From: a bacterium
GTDB lineage: Bacteria; JAHJDO01
NCBI GenBank assembly: GCA_030652805.1
Contig: JAUSPT010000032.1
Coordinates: forward strand, 62,001 to 126,000
Length of the DNA stretch: 64,000 nt
Reading direction: 5' to 3'
Of this stretch, positions 24,491 to 32,114 are shown in pieces (position 1 is the stretch's first letter; each line of letters starts with the position of its first letter). A program made the translations under genes and the position numbers. The notes below the pieces were generated by a model, which saw only the letters and a list, made by a program, of their open reading frames with translations, did no database searches and had not been told where the DNA came from.

Positions 24491-26215
24491 TTATACTGCT
24501 CCTTCCAATTCTACATCTTTTTGAGTTACTCGTTCCACCTCAGAAAGCGTAGTCATTCCAATTACAACTTTCTCCAATCCGTCTTGCCTTAGAGTCTTCA
24601 TACCAAATTCACACGCCTTTTCTCTAATTTGTGCACTTGAAGCCCTCTTAAGAATCAACGCACGAATTTCACTATTAAGCACAAATAATTCAAAAATACC
24701 TATCCTCCCTTTATAACCTGTACGAGAGCACTTTGGACACCCTTTACCTTTATAGAACGGTGTTTTACCCATATCTTTTTTCTTAAACGCCCTTTCTAAT
24801 TGTAAAACTTCATCTTCCCTTGGAATGTATGTTTCTTTGCATTCTGGGCAGATTGTTCTGACCAATCTCTGTGCAAGAACTGCCTGAATCGATGAAGCCA
24901 CCAAGAAAGGCTTTATTCCCATATCAATAAGCCGTGTTACTGCGCTGGGAGCATCATTAGTGTGAAGCGTAGAGAACACCAGGTGTCCTGTTAAAGCAGA
25001 TCTTATAGCAATTTCCGCTGTTTCATTATCGCGAATCTCTCCAATCATTATAATATCCGGAGCCTGTCTCAATATAGACCTTAAAACATTAGCAAATGTC
25101 AATCCAATTTCGCTTTTTACATTAACCTGATTGATCCCTGTTAATTGGTATTCAACAGGGTCTTCAACTGTTATCAATTTTCTGTCCGGCTGATTTATCT
25201 TATTGAGAGCCGCATAAAGAGTTGTTGTTTTACCACTACCTGTTGGGCCTGTGACAAGAATAATACCATTAGGCGATGCAATCAGAGATTCAAATCTTTT
25301 CATATCCTCCTTTAAAAACCCAAGTTCAGCCATGCCCAGTAATAAACTGGTTTTATCGAGGATTCTTAATACGACACTTTCCCCATGTATTGCAGGCAGG
25401 GCTGATACACGCAAGTCAATATCTTTCCCCAATAAAGATAATCCTATTTTACCATCCTGAGGAAGTCTCTTTTCTGCAATGTTCATACCGGACATAATCT
25501 TGATACGGGAGATCACGGATTTCTCCAGTCTCTTAGGAGGAGCAGGTACTTCATGCAACACTCCATCCACACGATATCTTACTCTAAATCTATCCTCTAA
25601 AGGCTCAATATGTATATCGCTTGCTCCGGCACGAAGCGCTTCCAATATTAATAACCCGACTAATTTTATAACTGGCGCTTCATCAGATATCCCTTCTTCT
25701 TCCTCGGCAGCTTCACCACTAACAAAATCTATGTCCTGTTCACTCAACTCTTGAAGCATGCTGTCAATTGTTTCTTCCCTGACACCATAATATCTTTCCA
25801 GGGAACTTTCAATCTGTTCTTCTGTAGCCAACAATCCTTCAACTTCGCAATTCAGCACTATTCTTAGATTATCCAATGCAAGAAGATTCAGTGGACTAGC
25901 CATAGCAATTGTTAAAGTATTATTTTCAAACTTCAAAGGTACAATTTTATGTTTTTTTGCAACTGATGAAGGAACTTTATCTATCACTTCCTGTGCAACA
26001 TTATATTCAGATATATTTATCGTCTTCAGACCGAATTGCGAAGCTAATGCCTTACAGAGCCCTTCACTATCTATATATCCAAGCTTTATTAGTATATTTC
26101 CAAGTCTTTCACCTGTCTGCCGCTGCTCTGCTAAAGCAGTTTCCAGCTTCTTTTCTGAGATCAAACCTATGTCCTGAAGTATTTCTCCCAGAAATTTTCT
26201 TCTATCTTCCACCAC
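24491..26215 (-). CDS. pilB: Assembly ATPase PilB/GspE (first copy)
   Basis: About 574 residues, with MshEN-type N-terminus, Walker A GPTGSGKTTTLYAAL, VEDPVEYQL, Walker B APDIIMIGEIRD, TGHLVFSTLHTNDA and zinc cysteines (CPEC, CPKC). I prefer the GTG at 26215, 8 nt after GGAGG, to the TTG at 26230, which lies too close to the predicted transcription start near 26238. It is similar but far from identical to the second copy, so each may serve a different pilus or secretion set. Confidence 0.93.
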   Translation of the reverse strand: MVEDRRKFLGEILQDIGLISEKKLETALAEQRQTGERLGNILIKLGYIDSEGLCKALASQFGLKTINISEYNVAQEVIDKVPSSVAKKHKIVPLKFENNTLTIAMASPLNLLALDNLRIVLNCEVEGLLATEEQIESSLERYYGVREETIDSMLQELSEQDIDFVSGEAAEEEEGISDEAPVIKLVGLLILEALRAGASDIHIEPLEDRFRVRYRVDGVLHEVPAPPKRLEKSVISRIKIMSGMNIAEKRLPQDGKIGLSLLGKDIDLRVSALPAIHGESVVLRILDKTSLLLGMAELGFLKEDMKRFESLIASPNGIILVTGPTGSGKTTTLYAALNKINQPDRKLITVEDPVEYQLTGINQVNVKSEIGLTFANVLRSILRQAPDIIMIGEIRDNETAEIAIRSALTGHLVFSTLHTNDAPSAVTRLIDMGIKPFLVASSIQAVLAQRLVRTICPECKETYIPREDEVLQLERAFKKKDMGKTPFYKGKGCPKCSRTGYKGRIGIFELFVLNSEIRALILKRASSAQIREKACEFGMKTLRQDGLEKVVIGMTTLSEVERVTQKDVELEGAV

Positions 26216-26244
26216 TTTGCCTGCCTCCAAAATTAGTCGTATAA

Positions 26245-26273
26245 ATTCTACCTAAAGAAACACATAATGTCAA
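26245..26273 (-). promoter_or_regulatory. Sigma70-type promoter for the pilB-pilT-pilB-pilC operon
   Basis: Minus strand TTGACA (26273-26268), 17 bp, TAGAAT (26250-26245). The -35 box overlaps the prmC stop codon. Leader of about 23 nt containing GGAGG. Confidence 0.75.
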
Positions 26274-27139
26274 GAATGGCGTGTGCAGATAATTACTCTC
26301 TCAATACCTCCGTAGTCTCTGACAATTTCAGGGGCAAAAAATGTGCCTCTTGAGGAAATAAGTTTTTTAATTCCTTCAACCTGTCCATATCCTATTTCCA
26401 TAATAAGAAACCCATTTGGTTTTAAAAATTCCTCTGCACCTTTAACTAGTTCAGGATAAAAATCAATACCATCAGTTCCACCATCAAGAGCGATTCTAGG
26501 TTCGTATTGCTTTATATCAATAGGTAATTTCTCAAAATCCGCTGAAGAAACATAAGGAGGATTTGATACAATAAAATCAATCTTTTCGGCAAGGTTGAGA
26601 CCATTAAAACTCTTGAACAAGTCTCCACAAAGAAATCTTATTGACTTTTCTACTTTGTTTTTTTCTGCATTTTTTTTGGAGATATTCAATGCATCTTCCG
26701 AGATATCAGAAGCATATATCCTGATATTCTGACTTTTGGCAAGAGCAACTGCTATATTTCCACAACCTGTTCCCATATCAATTGCTAACCATTCTCTATT
26801 TGGTTGTCCCGAAAGCATTCGGGATAATGTAGCTTCAACTAATGCTTCAGTCTCAGGCCTGGGAATTAATACTTTTTCGTTTACTTCAAAATCAATGGAC
26901 ATAAACTCTTTATATCCTGTTAAATACGCAATCGGTATGTGTTTTGACCTTTCTAGAACAAGTTTTCTAAAAATGTCTAAGGTGTGTTGGGTAAGAATGC
27001 TATCCCAATTAAGATATAAAAATATTCTTTCTTTTTTTAAGAGATATGATAGCAAAACCTCTGCATCCAAACGAGGAGAGGGAATATTATGTTTTGCGAG
27101 ATAATCTGTTGTGCATTGAACTAATTCTTTAATCTTCAA
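26270..27139 (-). CDS. prmC: Release factor glutamine methyltransferase
   Basis: Methylates the glutamine of the GGQ motif of RF1 and RF2. 289 residues: N-terminal helical domain, SAM-binding DMGTGCGNIAVALA (about 119-132) and the substrate-binding NPPY (FIVSNPPYVSSAD). Start is TTG at 27139, overlapping the prfA stop as TTGA. Residues LSRMLSGQ just before the SAM motif are encoded by the CCCGAA/TTCGGG palindrome, in a linker known to vary. Pairing with prfA is the usual arrangement. Confidence 0.95.
   Translation of the reverse strand: MKIKELVQCTTDYLAKHNIPSPRLDAEVLLSYLLKKERIFLYLNWDSILTQHTLDIFRKLVLERSKHIPIAYLTGYKEFMSIDFEVNEKVLIPRPETEALVEATLSRMLSGQPNREWLAIDMGTGCGNIAVALAKSQNIRIYASDISEDALNISKKNAEKNKVEKSIRFLCGDLFKSFNGLNLAEKIDFIVSNPPYVSSADFEKLPIDIKQYEPRIALDGGTDGIDFYPELVKGAEEFLKPNGFLIMEIGYGQVEGIKKLISSRGTFFAPEIVRDYGGIERVIICTRHS
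26807..26824. repeat. CCCGAA/TTCGGG palindrome, copy 2
   Basis: TCCCGAAAGCATTCGGGA, 7-bp perfect arms, in frame within prmC. Copy 1 is at the nadK 3' end. Confidence 0.8.
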
Positions 27140-28194
27140 TCCCGCTTAAAACCCACTGATAATTCAGCTTCTATTAATTCGTCCATATCACCTTGAAGAA
27201 AAGTCTGAAGCTTATGAGAAGTAAAATTTATGCGATGATTTGTGATTCGCGCTTGGGGAAAATTATACGTGCGAATCTTTTCGCTTCTGTCTCCTGTACC
27301 AACTTGTTTTTTTCTATCCTGAGAAATCTGCTTTTGCTGATCTTCCCTAACTTTATGGAGCAGGCGTGCTCTTAATACTCTCATTGCCTTAACTTTGTTT
27401 TTATGCTGTGATCTTTCATCCTGACATTCAACAACTAGATTCGTTGGTATATGGGTTATTCTAACTGCTGAGTCTGTTGTATTAACATGCTGCCCTCCAG
27501 CTCCTGATGCCCTAAATGTATCAACTTTTAATTCTTGCGGATTTATTTTAATTTCAACATCTTCAGGTTCAGGAAGCACTGCCACAGTAACTGTAGATGT
27601 GTGAATGCGGCCGCTGGTCTCAGTAACCGGAACCCTTTGAACACGGTGTGTTCCACTTTCAAATCTCAATCTTCTGTAAACATTCTTTCCTTTTACCGCA
27701 AAAACCACCTCTCTAAAACCTCCCGATTCTCTTGAATGCGATGACAAAATTTCTATCTTCCATCCCTTCTTTTCAGCATACTTACCATACATACGAAATA
27801 GGTCTTCAGCAAAAAGGCTGGCTTCATCTCCACCAGCCCCACCCCGTATTTCCATAATAATATCTTTGTTCCAATCGCGCGCCTCCGGATCCAGTAATAC
27901 CCGTAGATTATCCTCTATCTTCTCTTTTTTAGCTTCCAAATCCGCTATTTCTAACTCAACTAGTTCTAGAAAATCCTTGTCTTCAGCGGGGTTTGAGAGA
28001 ATCTCTTTGTGCTTCGATATATCATTCAAAATTTCCCTGTATTTTTCATATTCCTTTATTGTGTCCTTCATATCGGTGTATTCCTTGGCGTACTTCTGAT
28101 ATTGGCCTCTATTAGATATAACTTGAGCGTCACTCATTAACTCAGTAAGTTCATCACCCCTTTTTTTTATACTATCTAATTTGTCTAATAACAT
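27136..28194 (-). CDS. prfA: Peptide chain release factor 1
   Basis: Terminates at UAA and UAG. From the ATG at 28194 (GGAG 5 nt upstream) it is 352 residues. It carries the stop-recognition PVT motif (RVQRVPVTETSGRIH) and the GGQ loop (SGAGGQHVNTTDSAVR). The frame extends upstream to 28245 through repeat R1 copy D (MFRVSDLGFRI), but the ribosome site argues that this extension is not translated. Followed by prmC in a coupled pair. Confidence 0.96.
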   Translation of the reverse strand: MLLDKLDSIKKRGDELTELMSDAQVISNRGQYQKYAKEYTDMKDTIKEYEKYREILNDISKHKEILSNPAEDKDFLELVELEIADLEAKKEKIEDNLRVLLDPEARDWNKDIIMEIRGGAGGDEASLFAEDLFRMYGKYAEKKGWKIEILSSHSRESGGFREVVFAVKGKNVYRRLRFESGTHRVQRVPVTETSGRIHTSTVTVAVLPEPEDVEIKINPQELKVDTFRASGAGGQHVNTTDSAVRITHIPTNLVVECQDERSQHKNKVKAMRVLRARLLHKVREDQQKQISQDRKKQVGTGDRSEKIRTYNFPQARITNHRINFTSHKLQTFLQGDMDELIEAELSVGFKRD

Positions 28195-28210
28195 AATACT
28201 CCGTTGAAAG

Positions 28211-28346
28211 AAAATCCGAAATCCTAAATCCGAAACTCGAAACAAATCCTAAATTTAAATTTTCGAAATCCAAAACATTGTTTTTGAGCATTTGTATTTT
28301 TGTTATTTGATATTGTTTCGTATTTCGTGCTTCGTGCTTCGAATTT
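28211..28346 (-). repeat. Interspersed repeat R1, copy D
   Basis: About 136 bp between the rpmE stop and the prfA ribosome site, same orientation as the other copies. Confidence 0.88.
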
Positions 28347-28358
28347 GCCCTTTTTTAT

Positions 28359-28556
28359 TTAGAGATTATATTTTTTCTTAAACTTTTCAACTCTTCCAGC
28401 ACTGTCAATAAACTTTTGTTTACCTGTGTAAAAGGGATGACACTTTGAACAAATTTCTACTCTGATATTTTTTTTTGTAGAACGTGTATGGATAACTTCT
28501 CCACAGGCGCATGTAATGGTAGTCTCATAATATTCTGGATGAATACCTTTTTTCAT
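28359..28556 (-). CDS. rpmE: Ribosomal protein bL31, zinc-binding form
   Basis: 65 residues beginning MKKGIHPEY, with four cysteines (CAC near 16-18 and CSKC near 36-39) forming the zinc site of the C+ type L31, and the ending [21 protein letters not shown] sigma70-type promoter lies just upstream, divergent from the tRNA promoter. Confidence 0.97.
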   Translation of the reverse strand: MKKGIHPEYYETTITCACGEVIHTRSTKKNIRVEICSKCHPFYTGKQKFIDSAGRVEKFKKKYNL

Positions 28557-28592
28557 AATGGTTTTTTCCTTATTCTGTTTTAACTGGAGATA

Positions 28593-28621
28593 ATGATAAC
28601 ATACACTTTATATCGCTTCAA
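28593..28621 (-). promoter_or_regulatory. Sigma70-type promoter for rpmE
   Basis: Minus strand TTGAAG (28621-28616), 17 bp, TATCAT (28598-28593), about 30 bp before the predicted leader and the rpmE ATG at 28556. Confidence 0.6.
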
Positions 28622-28628
28622 TTACTTA

Positions 28629-28657
28629 TTGACTGAAACTGCTAAAATAGCTATCAT
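28629..28657 (+). promoter_or_regulatory. Sigma70-type promoter for tRNA-Cys/tRNA-Leu
   Basis: TTGACT (28629-28634), 17 bp, TATCAT (28652-28657). Predicted start about 20 nt before tRNA-Cys. Back to back with the rpmE promoter. Confidence 0.65.
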
Positions 28658-28683
28658 AATTGGTAATTTAAAAGCCATAGTGT

Positions 28684-28755
28684 GGCGGCATAGCCAAGTG
28701 GTAAGGCGAAGGTCTGCAAAACCTTTATCCAGCGGTTCGAATCCGCTTGCCGCCT
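28684..28755 (+). tRNA. tRNA-Cys (anticodon GCA)
   Basis: Acceptor stem GGCGGCA pairs with TGCCGCC. Anticodon arm AAGGT-CTGCAAA-ACCTT gives GCA. T arm GCGG-TTCGAAT-CCGC. Discriminator T, as for cysteine tRNAs. The 3' CCA is not encoded. Confidence 0.96.
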
Positions 28756-28767
28756 CTGAGTATTACT

Positions 28768-28852
28768 GCCGGAGTGGCGAAATTGGCAGACGCAAGGGAC
28801 TTAAAATCCCTCGAACTTTTAGTTCATGCCGGTTCAAGTCCGGCCTCCGGCA
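28768..28852 (+). tRNA. tRNA-Leu (anticodon TAA)
   Basis: 85-nt class II tRNA with acceptor GCCGGAG/CTCCGGC and discriminator A, D arm GTGGCGAAATTGGCAGAC, anticodon arm AGGGA-CTTAAAA-TCCCT, and a long variable arm. CCA is not encoded. Its last 19 bases overlap the 3' end of the thymidylate synthase-like gene on the other strand. Confidence 0.96.
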
Positions 28853-29679
28853 CTCTGTTCCTTGTCACGTTCATCCTTAAGTCTTCTTTTGCCCTCTTCA
28901 AAGAACGGTTCGCAGAATTCACTTGTCCATGTTCTCTCCTGAAAACTGCGGTTCTTTACAGTATTTAGAAAATCCTGAAATTGCTCAAAATATGAACCAT
29001 AAATATGAAAGCTGTCTGTTATGTCAGCATATCTGCCAACAATAACTTGTTCATGAATTTTCTTACTTATACGCGCAGCTACTAATTTCTGTAGGTCAGT
29101 CAAGGCAAATATATTCATAAATGCTGCCTTAAAACCGTCTCTTGAACGCCAATGTGTATTCATATTCAATAACAATCTCTTATGCTCATTTCTTGAAAGT
29201 CTAAACCAGCATCTTTGAAGACATGGCGGATCATATGTAGGTGGGTCAATTTTAGGATTCCATGTTATTGCCTGAGCTCTACGGCTATAGGGAGTCTGTG
29301 CGAGCTTATTTACAATATAATCTATCTGATTAATCTCTGTACCTTCAACCTCATATCCAAAAAGTCGCTCATGATATGTGTATGTCCATTTTCCTTGTTC
29401 AGGACTAATCCAGTGATCATGAATACCTTCTACGACTTCCTGTCGGTAGATCTCTAACTCTTCAAGTCCTGCTGGAAAAGCGCGATGAATTCGCGGCTCA
29501 GCAAATGGATCATCCACAACCATTATCATTGTACAATCTCTGCTAGGAGGATCCTCTTTTTTATCATACTCTGTTTTTATTGCTAAACCTTTATTCCAGG
29601 TCTCAAGCACTGCTTTTTCCCACGCCTCTGCTAAAGTTCTACCTTTAACAGATATAATAGGTATATTTCCTGTATCCAT
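28834..29679 (-). CDS. Thymidylate synthase-like protein (ThyA superfamily, divergent)
   Basis: About 281 residues. Motifs of the ThyA/dCMP hydroxymethylase fold: YSRRAQAITWNP, a catalytic-cysteine site DPPCLQRCWFRLSRN, the phosphate-binding RSRD, GFKAAFMNIFALT, and IYGSYFEQ near the C-terminus. It is too divergent from ThyA to exclude a deoxycytidylate hydroxymethylase. The start is taken at the ATG at 29679; a GTG 9 bp upstream is possible. The C-terminal KEQSAGGRT is encoded by the complement of the tRNA-Leu 3' end. No ThyX is visible, so this may be the cell's thymidylate source. Confidence 0.75.
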   Translation of the reverse strand: MDTGNIPIISVKGRTLAEAWEKAVLETWNKGLAIKTEYDKKEDPPSRDCTMIMVVDDPFAEPRIHRAFPAGLEELEIYRQEVVEGIHDHWISPEQGKWTYTYHERLFGYEVEGTEINQIDYIVNKLAQTPYSRRAQAITWNPKIDPPTYDPPCLQRCWFRLSRNEHKRLLLNMNTHWRSRDGFKAAFMNIFALTDLQKLVAARISKKIHEQVIVGRYADITDSFHIYGSYFEQFQDFLNTVKNRSFQERTWTSEFCEPFFEEGKRRLKDERDKEQSAGGRT

Positions 29680-29697
29680 TGTATCCACTTTTATTTG

Positions 29698-30186
29698 TCA
29701 CATCCTGTATTTACTAAAATCTTCTGCATTAAGATCCTTTAAAAGGCTTTTAAAATCTTCTGTTTTTCCTTCAACTCCTGTAACATTCACAGTTGTAGCT
29801 TGCTCAATTACTTTTTCATCAACAAGAATAGGAACATCAGCACGTAATGCCAGAGCTATTGCATCACTTGGACGTGAATCAATAAGAAAGGTTCTCCTTC
29901 CCAATTTAATCTTTATCTTTGCAAAAAAGGTATTTTTATTAAAACTGTCTATGTTCACTTCCAATATTTTCGCTTTGCACACTTCAATCACAGATCTTAT
30001 AAGATCATGAGTTAATGGCCTTGCCGAACTCGCTCCAACTAATTTCATTGCAATAGCACTTGCCTCAGATATTCCTATCCATATAGGAAGAGTTCTTTTT
30101 TTATCACTATTTTTCAAGATTATAATAGGCATATTATTTGTGGGATCAATTGCCACCCCTGCGACAAACATCTCTATCATGCTCAT
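29698..30186 (-). CDS. Bifunctional nuclease family (BFN/DUF151) protein
   Basis: 162 residues from the ATG at 30186, which overlaps the lplA stop as ATGA. Motifs: PIIILKNSDKKRTLPIWIGISEASAIA, the DSRPSDAIALALRADVPI segment, typical of the BFN domain found in many bacteria and plants, given here in parts. Family members have been reported with RNase/DNase activity; no role is evident from context. Confidence 0.88.
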   Translation of the reverse strand: MSMIEMFVAGVAIDPTNNMPIIILKNSDKKRTLPIWIGISEASAIAMKLVGASSARPLTHDLIRSVIEVCKAKILEVNIDSFNKNTFFAKIKIKLGRRTFLIDSRPSDAIALALRADVPILVDEKVIEQATTVNVTGVEGKTEDFKSLLKDLNAEDFSKYRM

Positions 30187-31004
30187 TCTACTAAATTCCT
30201 TTTTCTGCTTACATTCCAATCTGGGCTATCATACTGTAAATTATCTAGCTTTTCAACAAGAGTTATCTCTGTCTTCGTCAAACCCTCTTCCCTAACCTCA
30301 GTTTTAAACAGCTCTTCAAACCCAAGACATATTGCGCGTTTTAATTTGCCGAGATCAATAGAATAACCTAACTCCTGTTTTAGAGAGGTTACATTATTTA
30401 CAAAATCTTTATGAAACTTTCCGAATGGCAAGTTAGTTTTAAAAATACTGTGCATTTTCCCTATATCAAAATCAATCAGAATAGAACCGTGTTGAATAAG
30501 CCTATCTTTAACCCTTCTTTGTGCGCTGCCTACTATTTTCCTTTTCCGAACTACAATATCATAATTCGATGATTCAACAAAACATACTGGCGACTCTCTT
30601 TCTCGCAATTTTACTTCTCTTTTTCTGTTTCCTGCATTAATTCCTAATGACTTCAAACCAATAATAATAGCTCCACATATGACTTTATATGATTCGCAAA
30701 TATCTATGGGGATAATCCCCCCAGTGTTGGCAGTAAATGAATAGGTTAATTCCATATCGTGCAGTATTGCTCCTCCTCCAGTAGGCCTGCGTACATAGTT
30801 CATGCCCAAGCTCTTACAATTTTCCAGATCAATTTCCTTATGTAAATCCTGAAAATATCCAATTGAGACAGCAGGAGGAGTCCATGTATACAGACGTAAT
30901 GTATATTCAAAACCTGTTTCGGCATGACGAGAAAAGATAGCTTCATCTATTGCCATATTTCTTGAGGCAGTGTCGCCTTCTGAATCAATAAGCCTGAATA
31001 CCAT
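30183..31004 (-). CDS. lplA: Lipoate-protein ligase A family protein
   Basis: 273 residues with the lipoate/biotin ligase fold: RRPTGGGAILHDMELTYSF (about 72-90), the lysine-containing KRKIVGSAQRR segment and SILIDFD. It attaches lipoate or octanoate to E2/GcvH proteins. It may be an octanoyltransferase (LipM-like); these cannot be separated by eye. Starts at 31004 with TAATG overlap to the sugar kinase stop. Confidence 0.9.
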   Translation of the reverse strand: MVFRLIDSEGDTASRNMAIDEAIFSRHAETGFEYTLRLYTWTPPAVSIGYFQDLHKEIDLENCKSLGMNYVRRPTGGGAILHDMELTYSFTANTGGIIPIDICESYKVICGAIIIGLKSLGINAGNRKREVKLRERESPVCFVESSNYDIVVRKRKIVGSAQRRVKDRLIQHGSILIDFDIGKMHSIFKTNLPFGKFHKDFVNNVTSLKQELGYSIDLGKLKRAICLGFEELFKTEVREEGLTKTEITLVEKLDNLQYDSPDWNVSRKRNLVE

Positions 31005-31951
31005 TAGAAAGGGCCTTGTTTATGATCTTCTATAAACTTAATCGTCTCATCAAAGCTTCTGATACCTGCTTTAGCCCCCATAGCTTCTACACAGCATGCT
31101 CCAACAGCACAGGCAAACTCAGCCGTCTTTTTCATATCCCAACCATTCAGAACACCCATTAGGAATCCTGCTACAAATGCATCGCCTGCGCCAGTAGCAT
31201 CTACTGCGTCAATATTAAAAACCGGAAATTTCACAACTTCACCTTTAGAAGACTTAACAAAACAGCCTTCACTGCCCATTTTTAAGCCAACAATTTTCAT
31301 CCCATATTTAAGAAAGTAATCCGCTATCTCTTCTGCTGACTCTAAACCTGTTATCATTCTTGCTTCCTCAATACTAGGCAGGAATATATCTATATACTTC
31401 AGAGATGGCTCAATGGTTTTACGCCATTTTCCCTTAGCATCCCATGCAGTATCCAAGGATGTTGTAATGCCCATGCTTCTCGCTTTGTTTAAAACATGCG
31501 CTGTTTGAATTCCGTCAAAGGTTGGCATAAGGAAACTTCCCGCAATATGAAGAATTTTACACCCTTTAATTATATTCCAGTCAATATCACTCTCCCTAAA
31601 TGTTCCGTCTGCGCCATAGCAATGTATAAATCTTCTTTCCCCATCATCCTCAACCAATGCCAATGAACACGATGTATTTACATTATTGTCCCTTTTTATG
31701 CCATGAATATTTAATCCGCATTGAGACATCTCTTTTATGAGATAATCTCCAAAACCATCATTCCCAACCTTTCCAATCAGTGCTGTATCAACACCAAGCT
31801 TTCTCAGAGCTGCTCCTGTGTTACTTGCACATCCCCCTGTATGAAGTTCAATCTTCTCAACAATGCCAAGCTTTCCTCTCCCAGGAATATCATTAACAGG
31901 TTTCGCAACAACATCAGCAACAAGAATACCAAGACATACTACCCTCGCCAT
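31004..31951 (-). CDS. PfkB-family sugar kinase
   Basis: About 315 residues from the ATG at 31951, set by AAGGAGG 9 nt upstream. It shows the PfkB glycine motif HTGGCASNTGAALRKLG (about 37-53) and the ATP/catalytic signature DAVDATGAGDAFVAGFLMG near the C-terminus with the catalytic Asp. Substrate unknown: ribokinase, adenosine kinase and fructokinase-like members share these motifs. The frame extends through R1 copy E (MFRVSDLKFRI), which I reject as coding. Confidence 0.9.
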   Translation of the reverse strand: MARVVCLGILVADVVAKPVNDIPGRGKLGIVEKIELHTGGCASNTGAALRKLGVDTALIGKVGNDGFGDYLIKEMSQCGLNIHGIKRDNNVNTSCSLALVEDDGERRFIHCYGADGTFRESDIDWNIIKGCKILHIAGSFLMPTFDGIQTAHVLNKARSMGITTSLDTAWDAKGKWRKTIEPSLKYIDIFLPSIEEARMITGLESAEEIADYFLKYGMKIVGLKMGSEGCFVKSSKGEVVKFPVFNIDAVDATGAGDAFVAGFLMGVLNGWDMKKTAEFACAVGACCVEAMGAKAGIRSFDETIKFIEDHKQGPF

Positions 31952-31978
31952 AACATAATCCTCCTTAAATTTCCCAAA

Positions 31979-32114
31979 TAAAATCCGAAATTTCAAATCC
32001 GAAACTCGAAACAAATTCTAAATTCAAATTTTCTAAATTCAAAACATTGTTTTGAACATTTGTATTTTGGTCATTTGATATTGTTTAGTATTTCGTGCTT
32101 CGTGCTTCGAATTT
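31979..32114 (-). repeat. Interspersed repeat R1, copy E
   Basis: About 136 bp between the rarA fusion and the sugar kinase. It encodes the fusion's last residues (KFEARSTKY) and its stop at 32085, and the sugar kinase ribosome site begins just after it. Confidence 0.88.

Noticed and set aside
28195-28245. Start of prfA at 28245 inside repeat R1
   Set aside because: A good ribosome site precedes the ATG at 28194 and RF1 homologues start there.
31952-32014. Start of the sugar kinase at 32014 inside repeat R1
   Set aside because: AAGGAGG lies before the ATG at 31951; the extension is repeat sequence.
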